A DNA stretch of 64,000 nt from Paraburkholderia polaris (GTDB taxonomy: Bacteria > Pseudomonadota > Gammaproteobacteria > Burkholderiales > Burkholderiaceae), in contig NZ_JABBGJ010000056.1 of NCBI RefSeq assembly GCF_012927345.1, positions 1 to 64,000 on the forward strand. Reading direction: 5' to 3'. Shown here piece by piece: positions 18,268-27,446 of this stretch. A program made the translations under genes and the position numbers. Positions within the stretch are counted from its first letter, which is position 1, and every line of letters starts with the position of its first letter. The notes beneath the pieces are model-generated. The model was not told the origin of the DNA, ran no database searches, and saw nothing but the letters and a program-made list of their open reading frames with translations.

Positions 18268-20087
18268 GATGGACTCTCCACGGGCGCGGCCGCATCGTCT
18301 CGCCCGGTCATGCGGCGAGTGTCCGCCAGTTCGGCATCGAGATCGAAGGCGGGCTCGAACCGTAGCGATGTCAGGCGCCGCTCGTACGCGGGACGGAACT
18401 TGACGATGGTGTCGTGCAACGCGTTGCAAGCCGCGCCGCCCAGACCACAATGCGTCGTGCCGTGCATCAGACTGTCGATGTCGGACAGCACGTCGACGTC
18501 GCGGCGCGAGCCTCGGCCAGCAGCGATTTTGTCCATGGTCTTGACCACTAGGGCGGTGCCGACACGACACGGCGTGCAGAATCCACAACTCTCTTCCGCG
18601 AAGAAACCGGCGTAGTTGCGCGCTACTTCGAACATGTCGCGTGATCGGTCGAACACCATGAATGCGCCTGCCGTCGGCACATCTTCGAACGCAATGCGAC
18701 GGCCGAACTCCAGCGCCGACAGGCACTTGCCGGATGGACCGCCCACTTGCACCGCCTGGGTGTCGCGCGCGCCGCAATCATCCAGAATGCGATCGATGCT
18801 GCTGCCCATCGGATACTCATAGATGCCCGGCCGATCACAGTCTCCCGACACGGAATGAACGCTTGTACCGGTGGATTTCGGCGTGCCGATAGCCGCCCAC
18901 CACGCGCCGCCTTTCAACGCGATATGCGTCGCGGCGCAGAGCGTCTCGACGTTATCGACTGCGGTCGGCTGTCCGAGGTAGCCACGCTCGGCGGGAAAAG
19001 GCGGACGAATACGCGGCGTGCCGCGCTTGCCTTCCAGCGACTCGATCAGCGACGACTCTTCCCCGCACACGTACGCACCGGCACCGACGTGAATGTCGAT
19101 GTCGAAGTCGAAACCTGCTTGCCCCAGAATCGATGCGCCCAGCAGATGCGCGTCGCGGCGGCGCTGCAGCACGTCGAGCAACGGCTCCAGCAGGTAGCGA
19201 TACTCGCCGCGTAAATAGAGCATGCCATGCCGCGCACCGATCGCGAGCGCTCCGATCGTCATCCCTTCGAAAACCATGTCGGGATGGCGCGACAGCAGCA
19301 CACGATCCTTGAACGTGCCGGGTTCGCCTTCATCGGCATTGCACACCATGTAGTGTTCACTGCCTTTCGCATCCCGGCACAATTGCCATTTCATGCCAGT
19401 GACGAAGCCTGCGCCGCCGCGTCCGCGGAGATTCGAACGCTTCATCTCGCCGAACAAAGCCGGTACGCCGCGTGCCAGAGCGGCCGCAATGGCTTCACCT
19501 GGATGGAGTGACGTGCCGAGGAGAACATCCGCGCGCCGGACGTGGTCGTTGACGCGGGACCATTCCGCCGGCCAGTCGGTCAGCGGCACGCCTGCTTCGA
19601 TCAGCCCGGCAAGCGTCCCAACACGCGCAGCATCGAGCCGCGTCACCACCTGATGGTGATTGATCAGGAGCGACGGCCCTTGATCGCACAAACCCGTGCA
19701 GGAGCAGAAATCCACACTGACGCGGCCGTCGGCGCGCGTCTTGCCGCGTTCGACGCCCAGCCGCTGACACAGATCGTCGAGCAACGACACGTTACCGAGC
19801 ATTCGGTCGGTGATGTTGTCGCTAAACAGCACGCGGTAATCGCCCACCGGGCTGGTATGAAAGAAGCGGTAAAACGTCGCCACACCCTCAACGTGAGCGA
19901 GGGTCAGGCCGAGTCCGTCGGACAGATCACCCAGCATAGGACGTGGCAGCCAGCCGTGTTGCACCTGGGCTTCACGCAGAATCTGCACAAGCGCATATGG
20001 ACTGCCGCCGTAGCGCGCCAGCAGCGCAGCGACCGGCTCGCCCGGAACGTCGGCGAGCCGGGCAAGACTGGATGCGGAAGCCACCAT
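18264..20087 (-). CDS. hoxF: NAD-reducing hydrogenase diaphorase subunit HoxF
   Basis: 607 residues: a NuoE-like N-terminal domain (residues ~10-160, Cys pattern FCSCTGLCDQGP), then NuoF with the FMN/NAD site LRGRGGAGFVTGMKW and NADEGEPGTFKDR, and a C-terminal [4Fe-4S] site (ESCGFCTPCRVG...HCGLGG). It is the NAD-reactive subunit; together HoxFUYH couples H2 and NAD+/NADH. It follows the alcohol dehydrogenase gene by 12 nt, so hydrogenase and dehydrogenase appear co-transcribed. Confidence 0.95.
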   Translation of the reverse strand: MVASASSLARLADVPGEPVAALLARYGGSPYALVQILREAQVQHGWLPRPMLGDLSDGLGLTLAHVEGVATFYRFFHTSPVGDYRVLFSDNITDRMLGNVSLLDDLCQRLGVERGKTRADGRVSVDFCSCTGLCDQGPSLLINHHQVVTRLDAARVGTLAGLIEAGVPLTDWPAEWSRVNDHVRRADVLLGTSLHPGEAIAAALARGVPALFGEMKRSNLRGRGGAGFVTGMKWQLCRDAKGSEHYMVCNADEGEPGTFKDRVLLSRHPDMVFEGMTIGALAIGARHGMLYLRGEYRYLLEPLLDVLQRRRDAHLLGASILGQAGFDFDIDIHVGAGAYVCGEESSLIESLEGKRGTPRIRPPFPAERGYLGQPTAVDNVETLCAATHIALKGGAWWAAIGTPKSTGTSVHSVSGDCDRPGIYEYPMGSSIDRILDDCGARDTQAVQVGGPSGKCLSALEFGRRIAFEDVPTAGAFMVFDRSRDMFEVARNYAGFFAEESCGFCTPCRVGTALVVKTMDKIAAGRGSRRDVDVLSDIDSLMHGTTHCGLGGAACNALHDTIVKFRPAYERRLTSLRFEPAFDLDAELADTRRMTGRDDAAAPVESPS

Positions 20088-20099
20088 GGCGCGCTCCCC

Positions 20100-21134
20100 T
20101 CAAGCCTTCGCGAATTCGAGCACCACGCGCGACGGCACATCGCCATGCGCGAGGCGTTGAAACACATTGTTGATCGCCGAGAGCGGCTGCAGTTCGATAT
20201 CGGCCTTCACCTTCCCATCCGCGGCAAAGGCAAGTGCTTCGGCCATGTCGCCGCGATTACCGACGAACGAGCCACGAATCGTGATGCAGTTCGCCACGAC
20301 ATCGAACAACGGTGTCGGAAACTCGCCGGGTGGCAGTCCAACGAGCACACAGGTGCCGCATTTGCGTGTCATGCCGACGCCCTGCTTGAATGCCCCGAGC
20401 GACGGCGCCGTGATCAGCACGCCGTGCGCGCCGCCCCCCGTGGCTTTGATCACCGCGGCGATCGGATCGCCGTCTTTCGCGTTGACCGTGGCATCCGCGC
20501 CGAGGCGTTTAGCATGCGCGAGCTTGCCGTCATCGATATCGACGGCACACACCTGCAGGCCCATCGCCTTCGCATACTGAACACCCAGATGCCCGAGGCC
20601 GCCGATGCCCGAGATCACGACCCATTCGCCGGGTCGCGCCTGCGTCTCCTTGATGCCCTTGTACGAAGTGATTCCTGCGCAGATCAGGGGCGCCGCGTCA
20701 CGGGCCGCCAGATGCGCTGGAATGTGAGCGACATAGTTCGGATCAGCGACGATGAATTCGGCGAAGCCGCCGTTCTTCGTATAGCCGCCAAACTGCGCTT
20801 CGGCGCACACGGGCTCGCGCGCAGCAAGGCAAAACTCACAATGTCCGCAAGCGGAGTAGAGCCATGGGACCCCCACCCGGTCGCCCTCCTTCACGGCCGT
20901 GACACCCGCGCCGAGTGCAGTGACGATACCGATGCCCTCATGGCCCGGTGTAAACGGCAACGCGGGCTTTAACGGCCAGTCGCCATTCGCGGCATGCAGA
21001 TCGGTGTGGCATACGCCGCACGCTTCGGTCTTGACCAGAATCTGGCCAGCGCCCGGCGTGGGAATATCCAGTTCTTTCAGCACCAACGGCTTGCCGAACT
21101 GTTCGACAACGGCAGCTTGCATTGTGGATGTCAT
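20100..21134 (-). CDS. adhP: Zinc-dependent alcohol dehydrogenase (AdhP type)
   Basis: 344 residues, medium-chain dehydrogenase family. Catalytic zinc ligands lie in ACGVCHTDLHAANGDWP and GHEGIGIV; structural zinc Cys are in CGHCEFCLAAREPVC; the NAD Rossmann motif is GIGGLGHLGVQYAKAMG with an Asp ending the second strand (VCAVDIDD), indicating NAD preference. Likely oxidises ethanol or reduces acetaldehyde. It sits between pntB and hoxF. Confidence 0.93.
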   Translation of the reverse strand: MTSTMQAAVVEQFGKPLVLKELDIPTPGAGQILVKTEACGVCHTDLHAANGDWPLKPALPFTPGHEGIGIVTALGAGVTAVKEGDRVGVPWLYSACGHCEFCLAAREPVCAEAQFGGYTKNGGFAEFIVADPNYVAHIPAHLAARDAAPLICAGITSYKGIKETQARPGEWVVISGIGGLGHLGVQYAKAMGLQVCAVDIDDGKLAHAKRLGADATVNAKDGDPIAAVIKATGGGAHGVLITAPSLGAFKQGVGMTRKCGTCVLVGLPPGEFPTPLFDVVANCITIRGSFVGNRGDMAEALAFAADGKVKADIELQPLSAINNVFQRLAHGDVPSRVVLEFAKA

Positions 21135-21167
21135 GGCTTGTTCCTCGGTTGCGACGAAGGGGGCGCT

Positions 21168-22622
21168 CTACGCCACGGCGGGCAAACCGAGCCCGCGGAC
21201 CGCTTCGATCATCTTGATGAGCACGGCCTGGGCGTCGCCATAGACCATGTTGCAGTTGTCTGCGTAGAAAAGTGCATTGACGATGCCGGCGTAGCCTTTG
21301 CCTTCGCCGCGCTTGATCACGAACACCTGCCTGGCGTGATCGGCGTTGAGGATCGGCATGCCGTAGATGGCTGATGATTTGTCGGTGCGCGCGGCCGGGT
21401 TCACTACGTCGTTGGCGCCGATTATCAGCGCCACGTCAGTCGTGGCGAACTGGTCGTTGATATCCTCGAGCTGAAAGATCATGTCGTAGGGAACACCGGC
21501 CTCTGCCAGCAACACGTCCATCTGGCCCGGCATGCGGCCTGCCACCGGGTGGACCGCAAACTTCACCGAGACGCCGCCCGCCTGCAGCAGTTTGACGAAT
21601 TCGTCGAGCTTGCCCTGCCCCTGCGAGACAGCAAGACCGTAGCCCGGCACGATGATCACCGAGGCGGCATAGCGCATCGCGATGCCGGCGTCGCCCGGTT
21701 GGGTAGGCTTGAGCTCGCCCTTGATCTTGCCCTGCTTGTGCTTCGACGCCACGTCACCGAAGTTGGTGAAGATCACATTGCTCACGGAACGGTTCATCGC
21801 CTTGGCCATTAGCAGCGTCAGCAACATGCCGGCCGCGCCCACTACCATGCCCGCGATCATCAATGCTGGGTTCTGTAGCACATAGCCTTCAATGCCGACT
21901 GCGAGACCCGTGAAGGCGTTGAAGATGGAAATCACCACCGGCATGTCGGCGCCGCCAATCGGCAGCGTCATCAGGATGCCCAGCGCCAGCGCGCAAGCGA
22001 AGAACACGTAGATCCACATCGGCATCGCCAGGATCAACGCTGCCTTGTCCGCACGAGCGACGACGATGTAGGCACCCACGGCGACGGTCAACAGCAGGAC
22101 CAACCCGTTGAACGCCTGCTGCCCTTTCACGCGGACCGGCTTGTTAATCACGCCGTCGAGCTTGGCCCAGGCGATCAGCGAGCCCGACAGCGACACGGCG
22201 CCGATCAGCGCGCCCAGCAAGGTCATGACGAGTGCTGTTGCGCCCTGTGCCTTGTTGCCGAACAGTTCCACCGCGGCAATGGCGCCGGCTGCACCGCCGC
22301 CCATGCCGTTATAGATCGCCACCATCTGCGGCATGGCGGTCATCGCCACCTTGCGGCCGCCCCACCAGGCCACACCGCCGCCGAGCGCCAAAGCGACGAC
22401 AGCCAGGCCCAGGTTGACCGGCAGGTTGGGCCGTGCCGCCGCACCGACATCGAACGCGTACAGGAAGCTTGCCAATACGGCGACCGCCATGCCGATGCCG
22501 GCAACAAAGATGCCCGAAGGGGCCGTCACCGGTGACGACATGCGGTGCAAGCCGTAAAGGAAGAGGAAGGCAGCAGCGAGGTCGACCGCGCCGATGCCGA
22601 TGTGGGAAACCAGGATCAACAT
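21168..22622 (-). CDS. pntB: NAD(P) transhydrogenase subunit beta
   Basis: 484 residues: nine or so membrane helices then the NADP(H)-binding dIII domain (IIVPGYGLAVSQGQGKLDEF, HPVAGRMPGQMDVLLAEAGVPYD, IGANDVVNPAAR). The proton-translocating transhydrogenase reduces NADP+ with NADH using the proton gradient. Gene order pntAA-pntAB-pntB with 10-25 nt gaps is the split form common in proteobacteria. Confidence 0.96.
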   Translation of the reverse strand: MLILVSHIGIGAVDLAAAFLFLYGLHRMSSPVTAPSGIFVAGIGMAVAVLASFLYAFDVGAAARPNLPVNLGLAVVALALGGGVAWWGGRKVAMTAMPQMVAIYNGMGGGAAGAIAAVELFGNKAQGATALVMTLLGALIGAVSLSGSLIAWAKLDGVINKPVRVKGQQAFNGLVLLLTVAVGAYIVVARADKAALILAMPMWIYVFFACALALGILMTLPIGGADMPVVISIFNAFTGLAVGIEGYVLQNPALMIAGMVVGAAGMLLTLLMAKAMNRSVSNVIFTNFGDVASKHKQGKIKGELKPTQPGDAGIAMRYAASVIIVPGYGLAVSQGQGKLDEFVKLLQAGGVSVKFAVHPVAGRMPGQMDVLLAEAGVPYDMIFQLEDINDQFATTDVALIIGANDVVNPAARTDKSSAIYGMPILNADHARQVFVIKRGEGKGYAGIVNALFYADNCNMVYGDAQAVLIKMIEAVRGLGLPAVA

Positions 22623-22632
22623 GACGGCGCCC

Positions 22633-22995
22633 TCAATGTTTCTTCACGTGGATGGACTTAACGGTGCCGGCCTTGCCGTGTGCGCCGTGTCCTGCAGGGT
22701 GGCCACTGGTCTTGAACATGGCGAGCATGCGGTCAGTGACGGCATAGCCGCCCGCGGCATTGCCCGCACCGAGCAGCACGGCAACGAAACCGATTACCTG
22801 CTCCTGCAACGTGCTCGCGTTCAGCAGCGCATAGATTCCGCCCACCACCACGATGCCGTGCACGAAATTCGATCCCGACATCAGCGGCGTGTGGAGGATG
22901 GCCGGCACGCGTCCGATGATCACCCAGCCGGCAAACGCTGCGAGCATGAAGATATAAAGCGCGACGAAGCCGGAAATGCTGATCTGGAAGTCCAT
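22633..22995 (-). CDS. pntAB: NAD(P) transhydrogenase subunit alpha, membrane part
   Basis: 120 residues: ISGFVALYIFMLAAFAGW then helices over GSNFVHGIVVVGGIYALLNAS and VIGFVAVLLGAGNAAGGYAVTDRML, the membrane domain dIIa of PntA as a separate protein. A His/Gly-rich tail (GHPAGHGAHGKAG) ends it. Confidence 0.93.
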   Translation of the reverse strand: MDFQISISGFVALYIFMLAAFAGWVIIGRVPAILHTPLMSGSNFVHGIVVVGGIYALLNASTLQEQVIGFVAVLLGAGNAAGGYAVTDRMLAMFKTSGHPAGHGAHGKAGTVKSIHVKKH

Positions 22996-23020
22996 TTCTA
23001 TACCCTCAGTCGGGGTGGAT

Positions 23021-24214
23021 TCATGTCGGAGTCACGGGCGTAGCAGGCTTCGCGTGTGGACCCTTCGCGTGCGGCCTGTTTGCTTCAGGGACGGCCTTCG
23101 CCGCCTCGTCGCTCGCATCCGCCTTGTTCTCGCCTGCATGAGTAAGCACCGTTTTGGCGAGTACCTCGTCGCTCCAGTCGATCTCGACGACGTTGTCTTT
23201 CATGAACAGCGCCAGCAGGTTGTACTGATTCTTCGCATACAACTCGCTTGCGTCTTCACCGAGCAGCGAGGGTACGTTCAGCGGCGCCACAATCGTCACC
23301 TTGCCGATGCGTGCGGTCCCGCCTGGCCGCGTGTCTTCGCAGTTGCCACCGCCTTCGGCTGACAGATCGACGATGACGGAGCCCGCTTTCATGCCGGCGA
23401 CCTGTGCGTGACTAATGAGCTCGGGTGAGGCTTTGCCGGGAATCGCGGCGGTTGTGATGATCAGATCGGCGCTCTGGATGTGTTTCGTCAGCACTTCCGC
23501 CACCTTGGACTTCTCATCGTCGGTCAACTCGCGGGCATAGCCGCCTTTGCCGCGCGCGTCGATGCCCGTATCGACGAAGGTCGCGCCCAGCGAGAGTGCC
23601 TGCTCTTGGGTCTCGGGCCGCACGTCGTAGCCCTCTACGACCGCGCCGAGCCGGTGCGCAGTAGCGATAGCTTCCAGCCCTGCCACGCCGAGTCCCATCA
23701 CCAGGACGTGAGCCGGTCCGATCGAACCGGCTGCGCTGGTGATCTTGGGCACCACGCGGGCCAGATGTGTCGAACCGAGCTGCACCGCGTAGTAACCGGC
23801 GAGCGCGGACTGGCTCGACAGCGCGTCCATGGACTGCGCCCGCGTGATTCGCGGCACACGCTCCATAGCGAAACAGGTGATCTTCTTTTCGAGCAGGCGC
23901 TTCACGAGCGCCGGCTCGTTGTGGGCATAGATGAATGAAACGAGAATTGCTCCCTCCTTCATCGCGCTGACCACTTCCAGCGCGGGAGGCTGCACGGCGA
24001 GCACGACATCGGCGTCTTTGACGAGCGCCGTGCGATCGGCAATGAAGGCGACATCCGGGAAGGCAGCGTCGTCCAGATGAATGGCTGCGCCCGCCCCCGG
24101 CTGCATGTGCAGCCGGGCTCCCAGTTTGACCAGTTTCGAAATCACGGATGGCACAAGCGCCACACGGCGCTCATGTGCCCGGGTCTCCGTCAAAACGGCA
24201 ACGTTGATATACAT
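23021..24214 (-). CDS. pntAA: NAD(P) transhydrogenase subunit alpha, NAD(H)-binding part
   Basis: 397 residues, homologous to alanine dehydrogenase/PNT. The N-terminal half starts INVAVLTETRAHERRVALVPSVISKLVKLGARL, and the dinucleotide site VLVMGLGVAGLEAIATAHRLGAVVEGYDVRPETQEQ is intact. The C-terminal ~30 residues are a low-complexity Ala/Pro/Lys linker that joins to PntAB in fused forms. Binds NAD(H) on the cytoplasmic side. Confidence 0.95.
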   Translation of the reverse strand: MYINVAVLTETRAHERRVALVPSVISKLVKLGARLHMQPGAGAAIHLDDAAFPDVAFIADRTALVKDADVVLAVQPPALEVVSAMKEGAILVSFIYAHNEPALVKRLLEKKITCFAMERVPRITRAQSMDALSSQSALAGYYAVQLGSTHLARVVPKITSAAGSIGPAHVLVMGLGVAGLEAIATAHRLGAVVEGYDVRPETQEQALSLGATFVDTGIDARGKGGYARELTDDEKSKVAEVLTKHIQSADLIITTAAIPGKASPELISHAQVAGMKAGSVIVDLSAEGGGNCEDTRPGGTARIGKVTIVAPLNVPSLLGEDASELYAKNQYNLLALFMKDNVVEIDWSDEVLAKTVLTHAGENKADASDEAAKAVPEANRPHAKGPHAKPATPVTPT

Positions 24215-24235
24215 GGCGACCTTTCCCTGTGACGA

Positions 24236-25618
24236 TCAGACCGGAGCGTCGAGGCGGGCAGTGCGAACCAGCTTTGTGTTGACGAACTCCTGGATGCCCA
24301 TGTTGCCGAGCTCACGCCCGTAACCAGAATCCTTGATGCCGCCAAACGGCAATTCCGCATCGGACCAGTCGATGTTGTTGATGAACATCATCCCGGTTTC
24401 GACACCACTCGCTACACGCTTGCCGCGCGCTTCGTCTGCCGTGAAAACCGAACCACCGAGGCCGAAGTCGGAATCGTTGGCCAGCGCAATGGCTGCGGCT
24501 TCATCCTTGACGCGATAGAACGACACGACCGGGCCGAAGAATTCGTCACGGAAAGCGGGATTGTCCGGCTTGATGTCCGTCAGGATCGTGGTTTCCATGA
24601 ATGCACCCGGCCGGTCGATGCGCTTGCCGCCCATCACCAGCGTGGCGCCATGTGCCACCGCGCTGTCAACCTGTTTGAGCAGTTGCACGAGAGCGGCTTC
24701 CGTAGATAACGGGCCGTGCGTCGTTTTCTCGTCCATCGGATCGCCCGCCTTCAACTCGGACAGCGCCGACTTGAACTTCTCAAGAAACTTGTCGGCAATC
24801 GAGTCAACCGCGATGAACCGCTTTGCCGCGCAGCAGGTTTGGCCGCCGTTATACATCCGCCCCCATACAGCCCATGGGATTGTCTTTTCGAGGTCGGCGT
24901 CGTCGAGCACGATGAACGCATCGCTCCCACCGAGCTCCATCGAAGTCTTCTTGAGGTTCTGCCCTGCCCGGGCGGCAATGCTTCGGCCGGCTTCGACGCT
25001 GCCGGTCAAGGCCACACCCTTGATACGCGGATCGTCAATGACGCGATCGGACTGCTCATGCGAGATAAGCAGGTTGGTGTAGGCACCCTCGGGCGCGCCT
25101 GCGTCGAGCAGGAGCTTCTCGAATGCAATTGCGCATTGGGGCACGCAACCCGCATGCTTGACCACCAGCACGTTACCGGCCATCAGGTGTGGGCCCGCGA
25201 CGCGTGCAAGCTGGTAATACGGGAAATTCCAGGGCTCCACACAGAAAAGCACACCGAACGGACTGTTTTCCATATGAGCCTCGCCGACTTTCGGATGCAG
25301 CTTGGTCGGCGCCAGGAAGGTTTGCGCATGTTCTGCGTAGTAGGCGAGGATATCTGCGCTGAACTTCACTTCTCCGCGCGCTTCATCGATACGTTTGCCC
25401 ATTTCAAGGGTCGCCAGTTTGGCGAATTCATCGACATTCGCGCGCATCAGGGCTGCGGCCTTGGAAATGATCTCTGCCCGCTGTGCGTAGGTTGTGTGCT
25501 TCCACTTATTGAAGCACGATTCAGCGGTGGAGATCGCCTCTTCAAGCTGGTTGTCGTTGAGCTCGTCGAAGCTCTTCAGGACCTTGCCGGTGTTGGGGTT
25601 GACGCTTTGGTAAGCCAT
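24236..25618 (-). CDS. NAD(P)-dependent aldehyde dehydrogenase, succinate-semialdehyde (Sad/YneI) type
   Basis: 460 residues, ALDH fold. The active-site Glu region MELGGSDAFIVLDDADLE and the catalytic Cys motif GGQTCCAAKRFIAVDSIADKFLEKF are intact, and PFGGIKDSGYGRELGNMGIQEFVN closes the domain. The short length and GGSDAFIVL are close to E. coli Sad (YneI), which oxidises succinate semialdehyde; acetaldehyde or other aldehydes are possible given the neighbouring alcohol dehydrogenase. It is first in the pnt-adh-hox-hyp array, downstream of an element A promoter. Confidence 0.88.
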   Translation of the reverse strand: MAYQSVNPNTGKVLKSFDELNDNQLEEAISTAESCFNKWKHTTYAQRAEIISKAAALMRANVDEFAKLATLEMGKRIDEARGEVKFSADILAYYAEHAQTFLAPTKLHPKVGEAHMENSPFGVLFCVEPWNFPYYQLARVAGPHLMAGNVLVVKHAGCVPQCAIAFEKLLLDAGAPEGAYTNLLISHEQSDRVIDDPRIKGVALTGSVEAGRSIAARAGQNLKKTSMELGGSDAFIVLDDADLEKTIPWAVWGRMYNGGQTCCAAKRFIAVDSIADKFLEKFKSALSELKAGDPMDEKTTHGPLSTEAALVQLLKQVDSAVAHGATLVMGGKRIDRPGAFMETTILTDIKPDNPAFRDEFFGPVVSFYRVKDEAAAIALANDSDFGLGGSVFTADEARGKRVASGVETGMMFINNIDWSDAELPFGGIKDSGYGRELGNMGIQEFVNTKLVRTARLDAPV

Positions 25619-25821
25619 GTTGGTACTCTCTTTAAATGAAAGTGTGCTTGAACCCTATCAATAGGCAGAAAGCGCACATCAGACCAAAACCAGTCACTCA
25701 ATTCGCGATCCTAACAATATGTCAGGAATGGCGTTATATTCTGGCGCTGGACAATTCATCAGTCATTTCCGCATCTGGTCTCGACAAAGTTACCGAGTCA
25801 CTTCATCTACGGGGATGCCTC

Positions 25822-25867
25822 ATCCTAGGCGCACTGCACAAGAACAACAGCCTCGGAAACTACTCAC
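25822..25867 (-). promoter_or_regulatory. Element A1 promoter facing the aldehyde dehydrogenase-pnt-adh-hox-hyp array
   Basis: The element GTGAGTAGTTTCCGAGGCTG is on the minus strand (25848-25867), and TAGGAT at 25822-25827 starts 40 nt after its first base. The leader to the ATG at 25618 would be about 195 nt. The remainder of the 25619-25976 gap shows only a CCTAT-CA-ATAGG dyad at 25655-25666 and no gene. Confidence 0.7.
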
Positions 25868-25976
25868 TGCAGTCCGGCTTTGAACCCGCCGCGTCAAATT
25901 ACCCGGGCGTATTCGCGAGTCGGCGCGCGCAATACCTCGGCAATTGTCGACACGAGGATGGCGGGGCTGTCATTTT

Positions 25977-27446
25977 TTATGCCGCTACCAGCCCGCCAAG
26001 ACCTCGTAACACGCCAGGCAGGAGATCCGGCAGGTCTTCAGCCAGCAGCCCGGGCCCAAATGCGTCCGCTGCGGCGCCGTGCAGCCAGACAGCGGCAGCG
26101 GATGCAAGGAACGGCTCCATCCCTTGAGCCAACAGTCCGAGTACGATGCCGCCTAGTACATCCCCCGCGCCAGCGGTGGCAAGACTTGCCGGCGCATTGG
26201 CATTGACGATGGCGCGGCCATCGGGAGCGGCGATTACCGTATCGCTGCCCTTTATCACCACAACGGCATCGCTCAGACGCGCGGCAAAGCGCGCGCGGCA
26301 GAGCTTGTCACCCGCGACGTCGAACAGACGAACGAATTCGCCCTCGTGCGGAGTCATGACACACGGCCCGGCGATGGCGCCGAACAACAGATGGGGATCA
26401 TCATGGAAACTCGACAACGCGTCGGCATCGAGCACGGTTGCCCGGCGAGTATTGAGCATCTCGAGCGTATGCGTTCGGGTCGCATCGCCTACACCCGCTC
26501 CGGGTCCGATCAGCAGGCCTGAGTAGCGGCGATCAGCCAGCAGGCGTTCGAAATCACCCGGTGCGGCAAGCGCATTCACCATAATGCTGGTGAGCGCCGC
26601 TGCGTAGACCGAAAGCGCAACCTCTGGCACTGCGATAGTGGTCAGCCCCGCACCCGAGCGTGCCGCAGCGCGGGCGGCCATGCGGGCCGCCCCCGTAGTC
26701 GGGTAGCCACCCCAGACGAGCGCGTGACCTCGCGTATATTTGTTTCCGTCGGCCTGAAGCGCGGGCAGAGCATGAGTCCACAACGCCGGATCGTTCTCGA
26801 ACGTGTTCGGGCTGACCTGTTCGAACACCGATTCGGGCGTTCCGATGTCTGCCACTACCAGTTCACCACACAGCCCGCGTCCCGGCTGGAGCAGATGCCC
26901 GGGCTTCTTGCGAAAGCAGGTGATCGTGAGCGCTGCGGGCACTGCACCCACGTCGGCGCCGGTGTCGCCCATTAACCCGCTCGGGACATCGACAGCAACG
27001 ATCGTCAGCTTGCGCGCCGCTGCAGCCGCCAGTGTCTGAGCGGCAGGCCCCTCAAGCGCGCGGCTCAGGCCCGCACCGAAGATCGCATCGACAACCAGGG
27101 CGGCGCCGTCCAGCGCGGCTGGCGTCATTGGTTCCACCGGGCCTCGCCAGAGCCCAGCGTGATAGGCCGCGTCACCGTGCAAGCTCTCCCTCGGCACAAG
27201 CAGCGCAATGCGCACAGGCCAATCGGCCTCAGCCAGCCGCCTGGCTGCAACGAAGCCGTCACCACCATTGCTCCCTGGTCCACACAACACGACAACGGGG
27301 CAACGTGCCCAGCGTTTCTGGATTTCTTGCGCCACCGGTCGGCCCGCGTTCTCCATCAGCGCAACTCCGGGAATACCGGATGCAACCGTGAGGCGATCCG
27401 CCTCCTTCATTTGCTGCGCATCAAGTAGTGCTGTCAGCGGGTTCAT
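25977..27446 (-). CDS. nnr: Bifunctional NAD(P)H-hydrate epimerase / ADP-dependent NAD(P)H-hydrate dehydratase
   Basis: 489 residues. The YjeF N-terminal epimerase domain shows MENAGRPVAQEIQKRW and VVLCGPGSNGGDGFVAARRL (residues ~30-75); the ribokinase-like dehydratase domain shows MTPHEGEFVRLF, VIKGSDTVIAAPDG and the ANAPASLATAGAGDVLGGIVLGLL motif. It repairs hydrated NADH and NADPH, fitting a region heavy in NAD(P)H enzymes. Its first 26 nt overlap the 3' end of the cfa-like gene, so the two are coupled. Confidence 0.94.
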   Translation of the reverse strand: MNPLTALLDAQQMKEADRLTVASGIPGVALMENAGRPVAQEIQKRWARCPVVVLCGPGSNGGDGFVAARRLAEADWPVRIALLVPRESLHGDAAYHAGLWRGPVEPMTPAALDGAALVVDAIFGAGLSRALEGPAAQTLAAAAARKLTIVAVDVPSGLMGDTGADVGAVPAALTITCFRKKPGHLLQPGRGLCGELVVADIGTPESVFEQVSPNTFENDPALWTHALPALQADGNKYTRGHALVWGGYPTTGAARMAARAAARSGAGLTTIAVPEVALSVYAAALTSIMVNALAAPGDFERLLADRRYSGLLIGPGAGVGDATRTHTLEMLNTRRATVLDADALSSFHDDPHLLFGAIAGPCVMTPHEGEFVRLFDVAGDKLCRARFAARLSDAVVVIKGSDTVIAAPDGRAIVNANAPASLATAGAGDVLGGIVLGLLAQGMEPFLASAAAVWLHGAAADAFGPGLLAEDLPDLLPGVLRGLGGLVAA

